Assembly (NCBI GenBank): GCA_023432805.1
Contig: JAEYUG010000104.1
Coordinates: 11,921-75,920, forward strand
Source: Bacteroidota bacterium
GTDB taxonomy: Bacteria; Bacteroidota; Ignavibacteria; SZUA-365
Length of the DNA stretch: 64,000 nt
Direction: 5' to 3'
The notes beneath the pieces were generated by a model. It was not told the origin of the DNA and searched no databases. It saw only the letters and a list, made by a program, of their open reading frames with translations. The position numbers and the translations under genes are program-made. This document shows positions 26,363 through 35,485 of the stretch, piece by piece. Each line of letters opens with the position of its first letter. Position 1 is the first letter of the stretch.

Positions 26363-28894
26363 ATGGCGAGCAGGCTGCTGGTCAATGTCGCCACATTCTG
26401 TGCGGATACGGTCGTGATCGTGCTCTGCGCCGCAGGTGCCATCGCGATTTCTGAAAAGGCCGACCTTCCCATCGCGCTGAATGCGTCCGGACCGCTGCTG
26501 GCGATTCAAGCTGCAGACGATGCATCCGACCGGGTCCGCACGGGAGATTCGCTGCTTGCCATCAACGGCGTACAGGTGCGTTCGCTCATGCACTGCGAGT
26601 TCATCCTCGATCGCATGCGTGTCGGTGACAGCGTACACGTGACCATCCGCAGGGAAGGGACGTTGCGCACGGCTTCCCTGCGATTGGTGCGGTACTACGA
26701 CGTCTGGTACATCGCCACAACCGTCGGCATCGCATCCATCTACCTGCTCCTCGGACTGATCGTCGCGCTTCGGCGTCCCTTCGATGCTTCAGCCCATCTG
26801 TTCCACCTCGTCACACTCTCGGCAGTCTGCACCATGTCGCTGAGCTGGGGTTCGCTTCTCGAGCCCAGGCCAGACCTCGTTCGATTGCTCCGATGGATGC
26901 TGGCCATGTCGCTTTCCAGCGTGAGCATGCTGCTCGTGCACTTCGTATGCGTCTTCCCCGATCGCATGCTGCGCATCCCGCGCGGCGTCATCCCCTCTGG
27001 CTACGTGATCGCAGCCGTGCTCGCGGTGCTGCACATCATCGCATTCGAACGCGCCGCTGCCGACAGCGCCGAGGACTCCATTGCAGCGATGGAAATGATC
27101 TACCGACTCGGCTTCGTCGTGCTGGCCGGGGCGGCCGTGCTTGCAGTGCTCCTGCTCGCACGAACGTTTCGAAGGACGAATGAGGAATCCATTCGGCGCA
27201 TCATCCGACTCGAACTCGCTGGGGTGGCGATCGCCATGTCTGGCTTTCTGCTTCTCTGGTGGTTCCCGCGGAATCTGTTCGGGATCACCGTCGTGTCTGA
27301 GGCGCTGGGAATCGTGCCGCTGGTGGTTGCTCCGGTTGCGTTTGCTGTGGCCGTGCTGCGCTATCGCGCGCTCGAGGTCGACATCTTCGTCCGAAGGGGA
27401 ACGCTGTCTATGGTGATGCTCGGGTTCATTCTCGTGACGCTCACCGGCGCGATGGCACTCGTGTGGTTCATGATCGGTCCCATGCTGACGACGCAGTATG
27501 CCTTCCGTCAGGATCAGATGTACACGTTTCTTGTCGCGATGGTGACGGCATCCATTCTGATCGCGATCCTCATCGAGCCCGTACGGAGGAAGGCACAGCA
27601 CTTCATCGATCGTCGCATCTTCAATGTGCGGTACAATCATCTGACGGAGGTGGCCATCCTGCGTGACAGCATCAGGGAGTGTCTCGATGAGCCGTCTGTC
27701 ACGCGGTTGGTGGCGGGACGACTCCGCATCCTTCTTGAAATCGACCGGACGGCGATCTATGTACGGCGCAGTGTCGACAATGCACTGCAATGTCTGCACC
27801 AGCATGGATTCGAGCCTCCGCTCCCGCAGCTCCCGCTCCGCATGACAACCTCGAACTTCGATCCCGGACAGCGCATCTATGCGCGTCCTGAGCTCGTCGA
27901 GGCTGGCGTCCCTGTCCAGCCCCTTGCCGTGCGCAGCTTCCAGCACGCAGGCATCGTGCTCGTACGGCAGTTCACGAGCGAAGACGGCGTGCTGCTCGGT
28001 GCGATCCTCTGCGGATACAAGCGCACCGGCATGCGCTTTGCGGCAGAGGATATTGAACTCATCCACGCCGTCGCGGAGGCGACTGCACATTCGATCGAGC
28101 GCATACGCCTGCACCGCGCCCTCGTGCTTCAGAACGAGGAGACGCAACGGCTTTCCGAGCTCAATCGCATGAAGAGCTTCTTCGTATCGGCTGTCACCCA
28201 CGACCTGAAAACCCCGCTGACATTCGTGTACCTGTTCAGCGAGCTGCTCGAGCAGCGCACCGACGACATGACATCGAAACACTGGCTGCGCATCATTCGC
28301 GGCGAGACCGATCGACTCACCGTCCTCATCGACAACGTGCTCGGATTCGCACAGATCGAACAGGGGCGGCGCATCTTCACGATGGATCCGATCGATCTGA
28401 ACGATGTCGCACGCCGCGCGCTCGACGTCATGCAGTACCAGTTCGACATGCATCACGTCGCGCTTGCCATCGACCTGTATCCGGCCCCCTGCTGCGTGCA
28501 TGGCGACGCAACCGCATTGCAGCAGGCCGTGATCAATCTGCTCGGAAATGCGATCAAGTATTCTCCGCAGGATAGGCACATCACGATCCGCACGCGTGAC
28601 GAGGGATCCACCTGCAGTCTGTCGGTTGCCGACAGGGGCGAGGGGATCGCCCCGGAGCACCTCGCACACATCTTTGAACCCTTCATGCGCGTCGTGCCGG
28701 CTCATACGGGGGAAGCTCCCCCACCGCCGGCTCGGGCCGGTGGCACGGGACTTGGATTGACAATCGTCCGCGACACCATCGCCGCCCACGACGGTCTGAT
28801 CAACGTTGCGTCGAAACCAGGTGAAGGGACCGTATTCACCATGCAGTTGAAGAAAGGAGGCACGCATGTCACGGATCCTGATCATCGAGGATGA
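26363..28894 (+). CDS. PDZ-domain multi-TM sensor histidine kinase
   Basis: The 843-aa protein begins with a transmembrane helix (TVVIVLCAAGAIAI) and an outside PDZ domain (about residues 40-110, LLAIQAADDASDRVRTGDSLLAINGV). Seven to eight hydrophobic helices follow (about 115-410). A cytoplasmic GAF-like region (about 440-590) precedes the kinase core: VTHDLKTPLTFVYLF (His near 612), NLLGNAIKYSP, DRGEGIAP and GGTGLGLTIVRD. PDZ domains usually bind exposed C-terminal peptides, so the kinase may sense misfolded or processed envelope protein. It overlaps the next gene, an OmpR-type regulator, by 29 nt, so the two form a standard pair. Confidence 0.9.
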   Translation: MASRLLVNVATFCADTVVIVLCAAGAIAISEKADLPIALNASGPLLAIQAADDASDRVRTGDSLLAINGVQVRSLMHCEFILDRMRVGDSVHVTIRREGTLRTASLRLVRYYDVWYIATTVGIASIYLLLGLIVALRRPFDASAHLFHLVTLSAVCTMSLSWGSLLEPRPDLVRLLRWMLAMSLSSVSMLLVHFVCVFPDRMLRIPRGVIPSGYVIAAVLAVLHIIAFERAAADSAEDSIAAMEMIYRLGFVVLAGAAVLAVLLLARTFRRTNEESIRRIIRLELAGVAIAMSGFLLLWWFPRNLFGITVVSEALGIVPLVVAPVAFAVAVLRYRALEVDIFVRRGTLSMVMLGFILVTLTGAMALVWFMIGPMLTTQYAFRQDQMYTFLVAMVTASILIAILIEPVRRKAQHFIDRRIFNVRYNHLTEVAILRDSIRECLDEPSVTRLVAGRLRILLEIDRTAIYVRRSVDNALQCLHQHGFEPPLPQLPLRMTTSNFDPGQRIYARPELVEAGVPVQPLAVRSFQHAGIVLVRQFTSEDGVLLGAILCGYKRTGMRFAAEDIELIHAVAEATAHSIERIRLHRALVLQNEETQRLSELNRMKSFFVSAVTHDLKTPLTFVYLFSELLEQRTDDMTSKHWLRIIRGETDRLTVLIDNVLGFAQIEQGRRIFTMDPIDLNDVARRALDVMQYQFDMHHVALAIDLYPAPCCVHGDATALQQAVINLLGNAIKYSPQDRHITIRTRDEGSTCSLSVADRGEGIAPEHLAHIFEPFMRVVPAHTGEAPPPPARAGGTGLGLTIVRDTIAAHDGLINVASKPGEGTVFTMQLKKGGTHVTDPDHRG

Positions 28895-29555
28895 TCCTGC
28901 GATCGGTCTGGGTATTGAAACCGCTCTGCGCGCCGCAGGCCATGAGCCGCGTGTCAGCAGAGATGGCCGCGAGGGGTACACCACTGCGCGCGCGGGAGCC
29001 TTCGACCTGCTGCTGCTTGATCTGATGCTTCCGTCAATGAGCGGGGAAGACATCTGCCGCAGCCTGCGTGAACATCGACACACACTTCCCATTCTCATGC
29101 TCACAAGCAAGCACCTCGAATCGGACCGTGTGCTGGGACTCGATCTCGGTGCGGACGACTACCTCACCAAACCGTTCAGCATTCACGAACTTCTCGCACG
29201 CATCCGGGCACTGCTGCGACGCGCACAGATGCAGACGTTCGGAGACGGCATACTCACGATCGGGGCTCTGGAGATCGATCGCACCAGGCAGGTCGTGCGC
29301 AGGGATGGAATCCCAGCCGCTCTGACGGCGAGGGAGTTTCGCATCCTGCTCTATTTTCTTGACCATCCCGGGGAAGTTGTCACGCGACAAATGCTGCTCG
29401 ATGAAGTCTGGGGATACGATTCCTATCCGACGACGCGGACCGTGGACAACTACATCTTATCGTTGCGCAAGAAGATCGAGCCCGATCATGCGCATCCGGA
29501 ATACATCATGACAGTGCACACGGCTGGGTACCGGTTTGTGGGGCTTCCCGTATAG
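28866..29555 (+). CDS. OmpR/PhoB-family response regulator
   Basis: A receiver domain (IIEDDPA, LLLDLMLPSMSG with Asp at about 51, LMLTS, LTKPFSIHELLARI) is joined to a winged-helix DNA-binding domain (LTAREFRILLYFLDHPGEVV, LDEVWGYDSYPTTRTVDNYI, PEYIMTVHTAGYRFV). At 229 aa it is a complete family member. The start lies within the end of the PDZ-kinase gene and follows AAGGAGG, so the kinase is its partner. The outer-membrane protein gene starting 83 nt downstream is a likely target. Confidence 0.95.
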   Translation: MSRILIIEDDPAIGLGIETALRAAGHEPRVSRDGREGYTTARAGAFDLLLLDLMLPSMSGEDICRSLREHRHTLPILMLTSKHLESDRVLGLDLGADDYLTKPFSIHELLARIRALLRRAQMQTFGDGILTIGALEIDRTRQVVRRDGIPAALTAREFRILLYFLDHPGEVVTRQMLLDEVWGYDSYPTTRTVDNYILSLRKKIEPDHAHPEYIMTVHTAGYRFVGLPV

Positions 29556-29637
29556 CAGGGCAGGACGAACGTGCACGCAGCATTGCGGCGTGTGCCGCAC
29601 ATGCGTATGTTCGAGTATTCACCAACAGAGGAATTTC

Positions 29638-30348
29638 ATGAGACGATCCCTGATTCTAGCAGGCGCATTGCTTGTTATCGCACACACGTCTGCTGTTGCA
29701 CAATCCGACAGAGTGGTTGTTGTCGACGAAACATACAAGCGAGACCACTTCTCTATCCGCGCTGGTGTGTGGTTCCCGAAGGACACGGAGAAGGATTTCA
29801 CCTTCAACGACGTGTCGTTCAACAAGATCGATGCGCGTATCGATCAGTCGCAGGCACTGGGTCTTGACTTCCATTATCGGAGTGAAGTCGGTCATCCCCT
29901 CTATTTCGATTTTTCCGCCGGGGGCTGGTACTCGTCGTATGACTTCAAGCCGAACACGCTCCTGGAAAATCCAGACAAGATTCAGGATGCAGCATCCTGG
30001 GCTGTGATCGTGCCTCTCACGATCGGTGCATCATTTACCGTACTCCCCGACAATCCGATCCAACCCTACGTGATGGCCGGTGCCGGCGCATACGTTGCGT
30101 ACACGGAGCGTTCACTCGGCTTCGAATTCGGCAGTCGTACGGGGCTTGTTTCCAAGAAGGAGGAGAAAACTCTCGTACGTTTCGGCTGGTATTTCGGCGC
30201 CGGTGTGGATTTCTACATCGCGCGCAGTTTTGCCCTCAGTCTGGGCGCCAAATACGCGTTCCTTGAGTATCAGGAACCTCTGTTCACGCAGCAGACGAAC
30301 TTCAACGGCCTGCAGATCAGCCTCGGTTTCACGACAGGACTCCGCTAA
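29638..30348 (+). CDS. Outer-membrane beta-barrel protein (porin-family fold)
   Basis: A signal peptide (RRSLILAGALLVIAHTSAVAQ) is followed by about 210 residues of alternating beta-strand pattern: FSIRAGVWFP, LGLDFHYRSEV, YFDFSAGGWYSSY, PYVMAGAGAYVAYTE, FGWYFGAGVDFYIA, FALSLGAKYAFLEY and a final strand LQISLGFTTGLR. This is the layout of an eight-stranded outer-membrane barrel of the OmpW/OmpA-like type. Its ligand is unknown. GAGG precedes the ATG, and a strong bidirectional terminator follows at 30384. Confidence 0.82.
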   Translation: MRRSLILAGALLVIAHTSAVAQSDRVVVVDETYKRDHFSIRAGVWFPKDTEKDFTFNDVSFNKIDARIDQSQALGLDFHYRSEVGHPLYFDFSAGGWYSSYDFKPNTLLENPDKIQDAASWAVIVPLTIGASFTVLPDNPIQPYVMAGAGAYVAYTERSLGFEFGSRTGLVSKKEEKTLVRFGWYFGAGVDFYIARSFALSLGAKYAFLEYQEPLFTQQTNFNGLQISLGFTTGLR

Positions 30349-30383
30349 TCGATCCCACGTTCCGGGCAAACGGTTCGAAACGG

Positions 30384-30421
30384 AAATGCCCCGATCGATG
30401 TTGCATGCGATCGGGGCATTT
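30384..30421. terminator. Bidirectional rho-independent terminator
   Basis: A 14-bp perfect stem (AAATGCCCCGATCG and CGATCGGGGCATTT) with a 10-nt loop lies between convergent genes. It has A-rich sequence on one side and T-rich on the other, so it serves both strands. Confidence 0.88.
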
Positions 30422-30455
30422 TCCATTCTGGAGGTACGGGTGCCGCATCGCGGCA

Positions 30456-31085
30456 TCACAGCAGGGAGTGTTCAATCGCATAGGTGGTCAGATCCGCATT
30501 CGAGCGCAAGTGCAGCTTCGTCAGCAGGCGGGTTCGATAGGTACTGACGGTCTTGAGACTGATGGACATCTGTGCCGCCAGTTCTGTGACCGAGAATCCC
30601 GCTGCCAGACCGATCAGGACCTGGAATTCACGATCCGACAGCGACGCATGAAGCGGCTGATCGGAGGCGCGCGCATGGTCGTCGAGAATCAGATCTGCGA
30701 GCGTCGGAGAGAGGTAGCGACGACCCCCGACCACACGACGGATCGCAAGCACGAGTTCATCGGCGGAACTGGACTTCGGCACATAGCCGCGTGCGCCGGC
30801 GTGCAGGGCGCGAAGCGCATAATGCTCTTCAGGGTGCAGACTCAGAACCAGAATGGGCAGCGTCGGGAACTCGGCGTGCATGTCCTTGACAAGATCGAGT
30901 CCGGGGCGACCTGGCATCGATAAATCCATGATGACAATATCAGGTGCACATGCGCGTACGCTCTCGACGAGGTCTGCGCCATTGGATGCCTCCGCTGCGA
31001 CGCACATGTCGGACTGGTCTTCGATCAAACGACGAAGGCCCTGTCGTACGATCGCATGGTCATCCGCGATCAGAACACGCGTCAC
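30456..31085 (-). CDS. NarL/LuxR-type response regulator
   Basis: The receiver has IADDHAI, IVIMDLSMPGRPG (Asp), LVLSLH and YVPKSSSADEL. The C-terminal LuxR helix-turn-helix reads LSDREFQVLIGLAAGFSVTE and LKTVSTYRTRLLTKL. The GTG start at 31085 overlaps the upstream regulator's stop (GTGA); a longer ATG reading would lie inside that gene. It is the last of three regulators in a row downstream of a hybrid kinase, and the only one with a DNA-binding domain, so it probably gives the output of the group. Confidence 0.9.
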   Translation of the reverse strand: MTRVLIADDHAIVRQGLRRLIEDQSDMCVAAEASNGADLVESVRACAPDIVIMDLSMPGRPGLDLVKDMHAEFPTLPILVLSLHPEEHYALRALHAGARGYVPKSSSADELVLAIRRVVGGRRYLSPTLADLILDDHARASDQPLHASLSDREFQVLIGLAAGFSVTELAAQMSISLKTVSTYRTRLLTKLHLRSNADLTTYAIEHSLL

Positions 31086-31495
31086 GCTGACGCGGGTCGC
31101 ACAAGTTCCTGAATTTTTAGAAGGAGATCCCTGCGATTGAACGGCTTGGAAAAGTAGGCATTGCATCCTGCGGTCAGCGCGTTTTCCCGGTCACGATCGT
31201 AGGCATGCGCGGTGAGCGCGATGATGGGGATCTGCTGCCACAGTTCAGACGCACGCAGGGCACGGGTGAGCTGGATGCCATCTTCATCACCCTTGATCGA
31301 CAGGTCCATCAGGATGATCTCGATCGCACTGTCCGCAAGTGTCGTTCGCACTTCGTCGGCACTGACAGCCGTGTAGATGAGAAAATTCTTCCCAAGCGCC
31401 ATTTTCATGAAGTCCTGTGTCGGGAGATCATCTTCCACCAACAACAGGGAAATACGCTCATCCAATGTGCGTTGTTCTGTGTGTTCCGAAGTCAT
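31082..31495 (-). CDS. Single-domain response regulator
   Basis: This 137-aa receiver-only protein has LLVEDDLPTQ, IILMDLSIKGDEDG (Asp), ALTAHA and YFSKPFNRRDLL. The domain type is that of hybrid-kinase receivers. The start at MTSEHTEQ follows GAGGAG. It overlaps the LuxR regulator gene by 4 nt. The adjacent hybrid kinase has a C-terminal receiver that has lost its Asp, so this free receiver may take its place in the phosphorelay. Confidence 0.9.
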   Translation of the reverse strand: MTSEHTEQRTLDERISLLLVEDDLPTQDFMKMALGKNFLIYTAVSADEVRTTLADSAIEIILMDLSIKGDEDGIQLTRALRASELWQQIPIIALTAHAYDRDRENALTAGCNAYFSKPFNRRDLLLKIQELVRPASA

Positions 31496-31646
31496 TGCGT
31501 CTCCTCGATGCCGATTGACACGCTGAGCTAGAGTCGATCTCACCGCCGTGTTGCACATGGAGCATCATTTCCACGAGGCTCATATCGAACAATGTTTCAG
31601 CCGTATGGTCGAATATACGGTACGGAGATGACTTCTGGAAAAGCGG

Positions 31647-32081
31647 TCAGGCTGCTGCCGCTCCCGGAAGGAGTTCATCACTGGCGCTCTCGCGGGCACG
31701 CTGCTCTGCGCGATGCTCTGCAATGCGAGTTAGTTCTTCCGGGATCCGATGAAACTCCGAACTCTTGTCGAAGAAAAAGTCGGCACCGGCGGCTTTGCAC
31801 AACTCGCTGTACTGCGCGTACGGGTAGTTGGTGAACATCATGATGAGTATGCGCGGGAAGTCGCGCTTGATGCGTTGCAATGCGTCGATGCCGCTGCCGC
31901 CCGGCATGCGGATGTCGAGCAGGACAACATCGGGGCGGAGACTGCGGATCTTGTCGTAGGCATCGGCTGCCGTCTGTGCGAAGCCGATGACATTGGCAGC
32001 ATCCACGTCGGCAAGAAGCGTGAGCAGACGGCTGCAGACGATGGCCGAATCATCGGCGATGAAAATTCTGAGTGGTTCCAT
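31647..32081 (-). CDS. Response regulator, receiver only with short tail
   Basis: The 144-aa protein carries IADDSAIVCSR, VVLLDIRMPGGSG (Asp), MMFTNYP and FFFDKSSEFHRI (Lys). It resembles LuxR-type receivers but lacks the helix-turn-helix and ends in an Ala-rich tail (SDELLPGAAAA). The start at MEPLRIF is chosen; a second ATG at 32099 is possible. It lies 92 nt after the hybrid kinase on the same strand. Confidence 0.85.
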   Translation of the reverse strand: MEPLRIFIADDSAIVCSRLLTLLADVDAANVIGFAQTAADAYDKIRSLRPDVVLLDIRMPGGSGIDALQRIKRDFPRILIMMFTNYPYAQYSELCKAAGADFFFDKSSEFHRIPEELTRIAEHRAEQRARESASDELLPGAAAA

Positions 32082-32173
32082 ACCCGCAAACTCGCACATT
32101 TCGCAGCGGCATGGTGTCGGAGCAGCGCGGGTTGTTGTGTCGGAGGAGTGGGGAAGTGGGTGTAAGCGGCGTC

Positions 32174-34087
32174 CTACGTGTGCGATGTGCGTGCGACGCG
32201 GAGCACGAGATCAATGAAGGGGGAAATGCGGAAGGGACGGCTGACGAATGCATCGATGCCAGCCATGATTGCCGGCTGGCGCTCGGTGTCGTCGCTGCGG
32301 GTCGAGAGTCCAATCAGGGGGAGCGCGCTCCAGCGGTCTGCGGCACGGAGCGTCCGCGCAAAATGCAGCCCCGCATCACCACCAAAGCCCGTGTTGATGA
32401 TCACACAGTCGATGCGTGAATTGTGCAGGATGCGCCGTGCCTCCTCGATCGTGTCGGCACTGTACACGTTGCAGGTTCCCGAAAGGATGACACGAATGAA
32501 TTGCTGTGTTGCCGCGTCATCGTCGACGATCAGTACATGCACCACCGAACCGCCCGGCGCCTGCCGCAGCAGCGGGGCGAGGGAGCGATCGATGCCTCCC
32601 TCTGTGTGCGAAGGCACCGAACCAGGAGTAGGGAAACGGATGGTGAACGTCGATCCGGCCCCCTTTTCACTTGCAACCGTGATCGTGCCGCCACAGGACT
32701 CGATGAACTTCGACGTCAACGCCAGGCCGAGGCCGGTTCCTTCATATGGACGGCCGTATCCGCCCTTTTCCTGCGAGAACTCGTCGAAGATGAACGGAAG
32801 ATACTCGCTGCTGATTCCGATCCCGGTATCGCGCACCTCGACCTCGACATGCTCGGCGTCGCTGCGCACGGTCACATCGATCCGACCAGTCTCGGTGTAC
32901 TTGATCGCATTCTCGATCACATTCGTCAGTGCATGCGTCACTGCATACATGTCTCCGCGAATCACGATCTCACCGCTCTCGTCATGCACTGAGAGGATGA
33001 GTCCGCGTGCCCGCGCCAGCACATCGAGCGAGCGCGTGACCTCCTCGACCACGCGCGACATGTGCACATCCTCGAACAGCAGGGGGAAGTCGCTGATGTG
33101 GAAGCGCGAGATGTCGATGATCTTCTGAATCGTGTCGAGCAGACGTTTCCCGCTCTGACCGATCGAGGCGAAGAAATTGCTGAACTCGTCGTGAATGTCC
33201 TTCGGGATATGCTCCTCGATCAGATCCGCACACCCGAGCACGATGTTGACGGGGGTGCGAATCTCATGGCTCATGTTGGCGAGGAACTCGCTCTTGAGAC
33301 GGTTGGCACGTTCCGCTTCACGCTGGGCACGCAGCAGCGCCTCCTGCTGCTGCTTCCGCTCGGTGATGTCGCTGCACACACCGAGCATTGCGATCGGGGT
33401 GCCGATTCCGTCCCGTACCGTCGTGGTCGACAGAAAAATCGGGAACTCCGTTCCGTCCTTGCGCAGATTGAGCAGCTCGCCCTGCCAGCCTGATCGCAGC
33501 GTGGCGGGGTAGATGTCCTGCACGATCGACGTCGAATTGTCGGGTGAGCGCACGATGGAGATGTTCCGGCCGTCGAGTTCACTGGCCTCATATCCGTACA
33601 TCTCGCAGAATGCGTCGTTGGCGAAAAGAATGTTGTCTCGCATGTCGGTGACGCAGACTCCTTCGCGCACACTGCGCAGCGCGTGTGCGAGCAGGTGCAG
33701 GGTGCGTTCGACCGACAAGCGCGCACCGGTGGGACCTGCAGCAGCGAGTACCGCGCGGAGTTCTCGCATGGTCACGGGCTCGAAGATGAGTCCGTGCGGA
33801 GCCATCTCCGACAGCAGCACTTCGTCGGGATCGGATGCGGCCGCGATCACCAGCACATAGGGATGCGGGCGCGCGGCGAGGGCTTCGGCCACATACCAGG
33901 CGGCATCGCTTCGCGAATGTGGCATCGGAAGCAGCACCGGCACACCTTCGGGCAGTTCGATCGACGACGTCAACGTGTCGATCGAGACGACGGTTTCGAT
34001 CGTGCCCAGACGTGCGAGCTCGGAGCGAACAGATTCGAGACCTGTCGCGGCTTCCCCGACGAGCAACACACGCTTCGGTTCGGACAT
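32174..34087 (-). CDS. Hybrid histidine kinase with degenerate receivers at both ends
   Basis: Residues 1-125 have a receiver-like fold (VLLVGEAATGLESV, YVLVIAAASDPDE, LIFEPVTMRELR) with no phosphoacceptor Asp. A PAS domain follows (about 140-255), then a kinase core FLANMSHEIRTPVNIVLG (His near 280), NVIENAIKYTETG, DTGIGISS and GTGLGLALTSKFIES. The C-terminal receiver (about 515-635) keeps VDDDAATQ but reads CVIINTGF where Asp should be, and SRPF for the usual KPF. Neither receiver should accept phosphate normally. It starts 9 nt after gatD, implying shared transcription, and is followed by three response regulators. Confidence 0.88.
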   Translation of the reverse strand: MSEPKRVLLVGEAATGLESVRSELARLGTIETVVSIDTLTSSIELPEGVPVLLPMPHSRSDAAWYVAEALAARPHPYVLVIAAASDPDEVLLSEMAPHGLIFEPVTMRELRAVLAAAGPTGARLSVERTLHLLAHALRSVREGVCVTDMRDNILFANDAFCEMYGYEASELDGRNISIVRSPDNSTSIVQDIYPATLRSGWQGELLNLRKDGTEFPIFLSTTTVRDGIGTPIAMLGVCSDITERKQQQEALLRAQREAERANRLKSEFLANMSHEIRTPVNIVLGCADLIEEHIPKDIHDEFSNFFASIGQSGKRLLDTIQKIIDISRFHISDFPLLFEDVHMSRVVEEVTRSLDVLARARGLILSVHDESGEIVIRGDMYAVTHALTNVIENAIKYTETGRIDVTVRSDAEHVEVEVRDTGIGISSEYLPFIFDEFSQEKGGYGRPYEGTGLGLALTSKFIESCGGTITVASEKGAGSTFTIRFPTPGSVPSHTEGGIDRSLAPLLRQAPGGSVVHVLIVDDDAATQQFIRVILSGTCNVYSADTIEEARRILHNSRIDCVIINTGFGGDAGLHFARTLRAADRWSALPLIGLSTRSDDTERQPAIMAGIDAFVSRPFRISPFIDLVLRVARTSHT

Positions 34088-34096
34088 GTGTTCAGA

Positions 34097-35485
34097 TCAC
34101 CGTTTGATCTGCGAAACGAAATCGTCGACTTCCTGCAAACCGCCCTGGAAGATGAGGTATCCGTTGTACGGCTCCCGGTCGGTGATCTCGCCATTGATGG
34201 GGGTGAGCATGATCTCCTTGACGCGGGCGGGATCGTCGGTCTGTCCGAGTGCCCATCCCAGTTTCATGTATGCCGTCTCAGGCAGCATGTTCGCCGCGGG
34301 AATCACGCCGAGTTCCATCATGTCCCGACCAGTATCATAGACGTACATCTGCACGTAGCCCCACAGGGTCTGCACCGTCATGTACACACAGACCCCCGCA
34401 TCCTGCGCGCGTTTGAGCGCCGGATACAGCGGCTTGTTGACGTGACCGAGACCCGTTCCTGCAATGACGATGCCCTTGTAGCCGGCATCGATCATCGAGT
34501 CGATCATGTCGGGCTTCATGTTCGGATAGTAATAGACGATACCCACCCGGTCGTCGAACACCGGTGTGATCAGCACGTCGCGGTCGTTGCGACGCCGCGT
34601 ATAATCCTCGCGCAGATATTCGAACCCGTCGTTCGAGACCTTTGCCAGCGGAATGTCGCCAATGGTACGGAAGGTCGAACGGTAGCTCGAATGCATCTTG
34701 CGCACGCGCGTGCCTCGATGCAGCAGATCGTACTGGTCGCTGGTGGGACCGAACATACAGACCATCACCTCTGCGATGTCACACTCGGCGGCACTCTTGA
34801 CACTGTGCATGAGATTGATCGCGGCGTCGGACGAGGGACGATCGCTCGAGCGCTGCGACCCCACCATGACAATCGGCACCGGGGTGTTCTGCACCATGAA
34901 GCTCAGCACGGCCGATGTGTGGTGCATCGTATCCGTTCCATGTCCGATCACGATGCCGCGCACGCCCTTCTGAATTTCCTCGCCGATCGTCTCGGCCAGA
35001 CGGATGTACTGTTCGGGTCCCATGTTCTCGCTGAACACCCCGAAAAGCTTTTCGGTCTCGAGATTGCAGATGTCGGCCAGTTCCGGCACCGAGCCATACA
35101 GCTCGCCGGGTGTGAACGCCGGGATCACCGCACCTGTCCGATAATCCAGACGGCTTGCGATCGTACCGCCCGTGCCGAGCAGTTTCACGCGCGGTTTCTT
35201 CGGGTCGTAGGGGAAGGCCTTCTCCGGAATCTTGTAGATCGCCTCCTTGAATCCGTGTTCGATCGCGCCCGTGATGCGGTCGGCGCGCAGGCCGATGTTG
35301 TAGCCCGTCGCCATCTTCATCACGATATGGTCGCCATCGGCGGTTTCCGACCGGGGCAGGATGATACCCGCGAAGGTGTCCTGATCCGTCGTGATTTCCG
35401 CATCACTCCAGACACGCACACCGAACTTCTTGAGCGCTTCGAGCGCCTTCCCCTTGTAGCCCTTGTAGGTTTCGGCGTCGCTCAT
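34097..35485 (-). CDS. gatD: Glu-tRNA(Gln) amidotransferase subunit D, archaeal type
   Basis: GatD is the asparaginase-like subunit that frees ammonia from an amide donor for the tRNA-dependent conversion of Glu-tRNA(Gln) to Gln-tRNA(Gln). An N-terminal Tudor-like domain (FAGIILPRSETADGDHIVMK) precedes the amidohydrolase domain with GTGGTIASRLDYRTGAV (catalytic Thr, about residue 107), IGHGTDTMHHTSA (second Thr and Asp) and VMVGSQRSSDRPSSDA. The length of 462 aa matches GatD and is longer than plain asparaginase. It overlaps gatE by ATGA. GatDE is known mainly from archaea, so its presence here points to transfer or an unusual bacterial lineage. Confidence 0.94.
   Translation of the reverse strand: MSDAETYKGYKGKALEALKKFGVRVWSDAEITTDQDTFAGIILPRSETADGDHIVMKMATGYNIGLRADRITGAIEHGFKEAIYKIPEKAFPYDPKKPRVKLLGTGGTIASRLDYRTGAVIPAFTPGELYGSVPELADICNLETEKLFGVFSENMGPEQYIRLAETIGEEIQKGVRGIVIGHGTDTMHHTSAVLSFMVQNTPVPIVMVGSQRSSDRPSSDAAINLMHSVKSAAECDIAEVMVCMFGPTSDQYDLLHRGTRVRKMHSSYRSTFRTIGDIPLAKVSNDGFEYLREDYTRRRNDRDVLITPVFDDRVGIVYYYPNMKPDMIDSMIDAGYKGIVIAGTGLGHVNKPLYPALKRAQDAGVCVYMTVQTLWGYVQMYVYDTGRDMMELGVIPAANMLPETAYMKLGWALGQTDDPARVKEIMLTPINGEITDREPYNGYLIFQGGLQEVDDFVSQIKR

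Noticed and set aside
26789..29110. 773-codon open frame opposite the PDZ kinase
   Set aside because: It is antisense to clear kinase and regulator motifs and has His/Arg-rich composition typical of antisense frames in GC-rich DNA.
34097..35485. Plain L-asparaginase
   Set aside because: The N-terminal Tudor-like domain, 462-aa length and coupling to gatE fit GatD rather than asparaginase.
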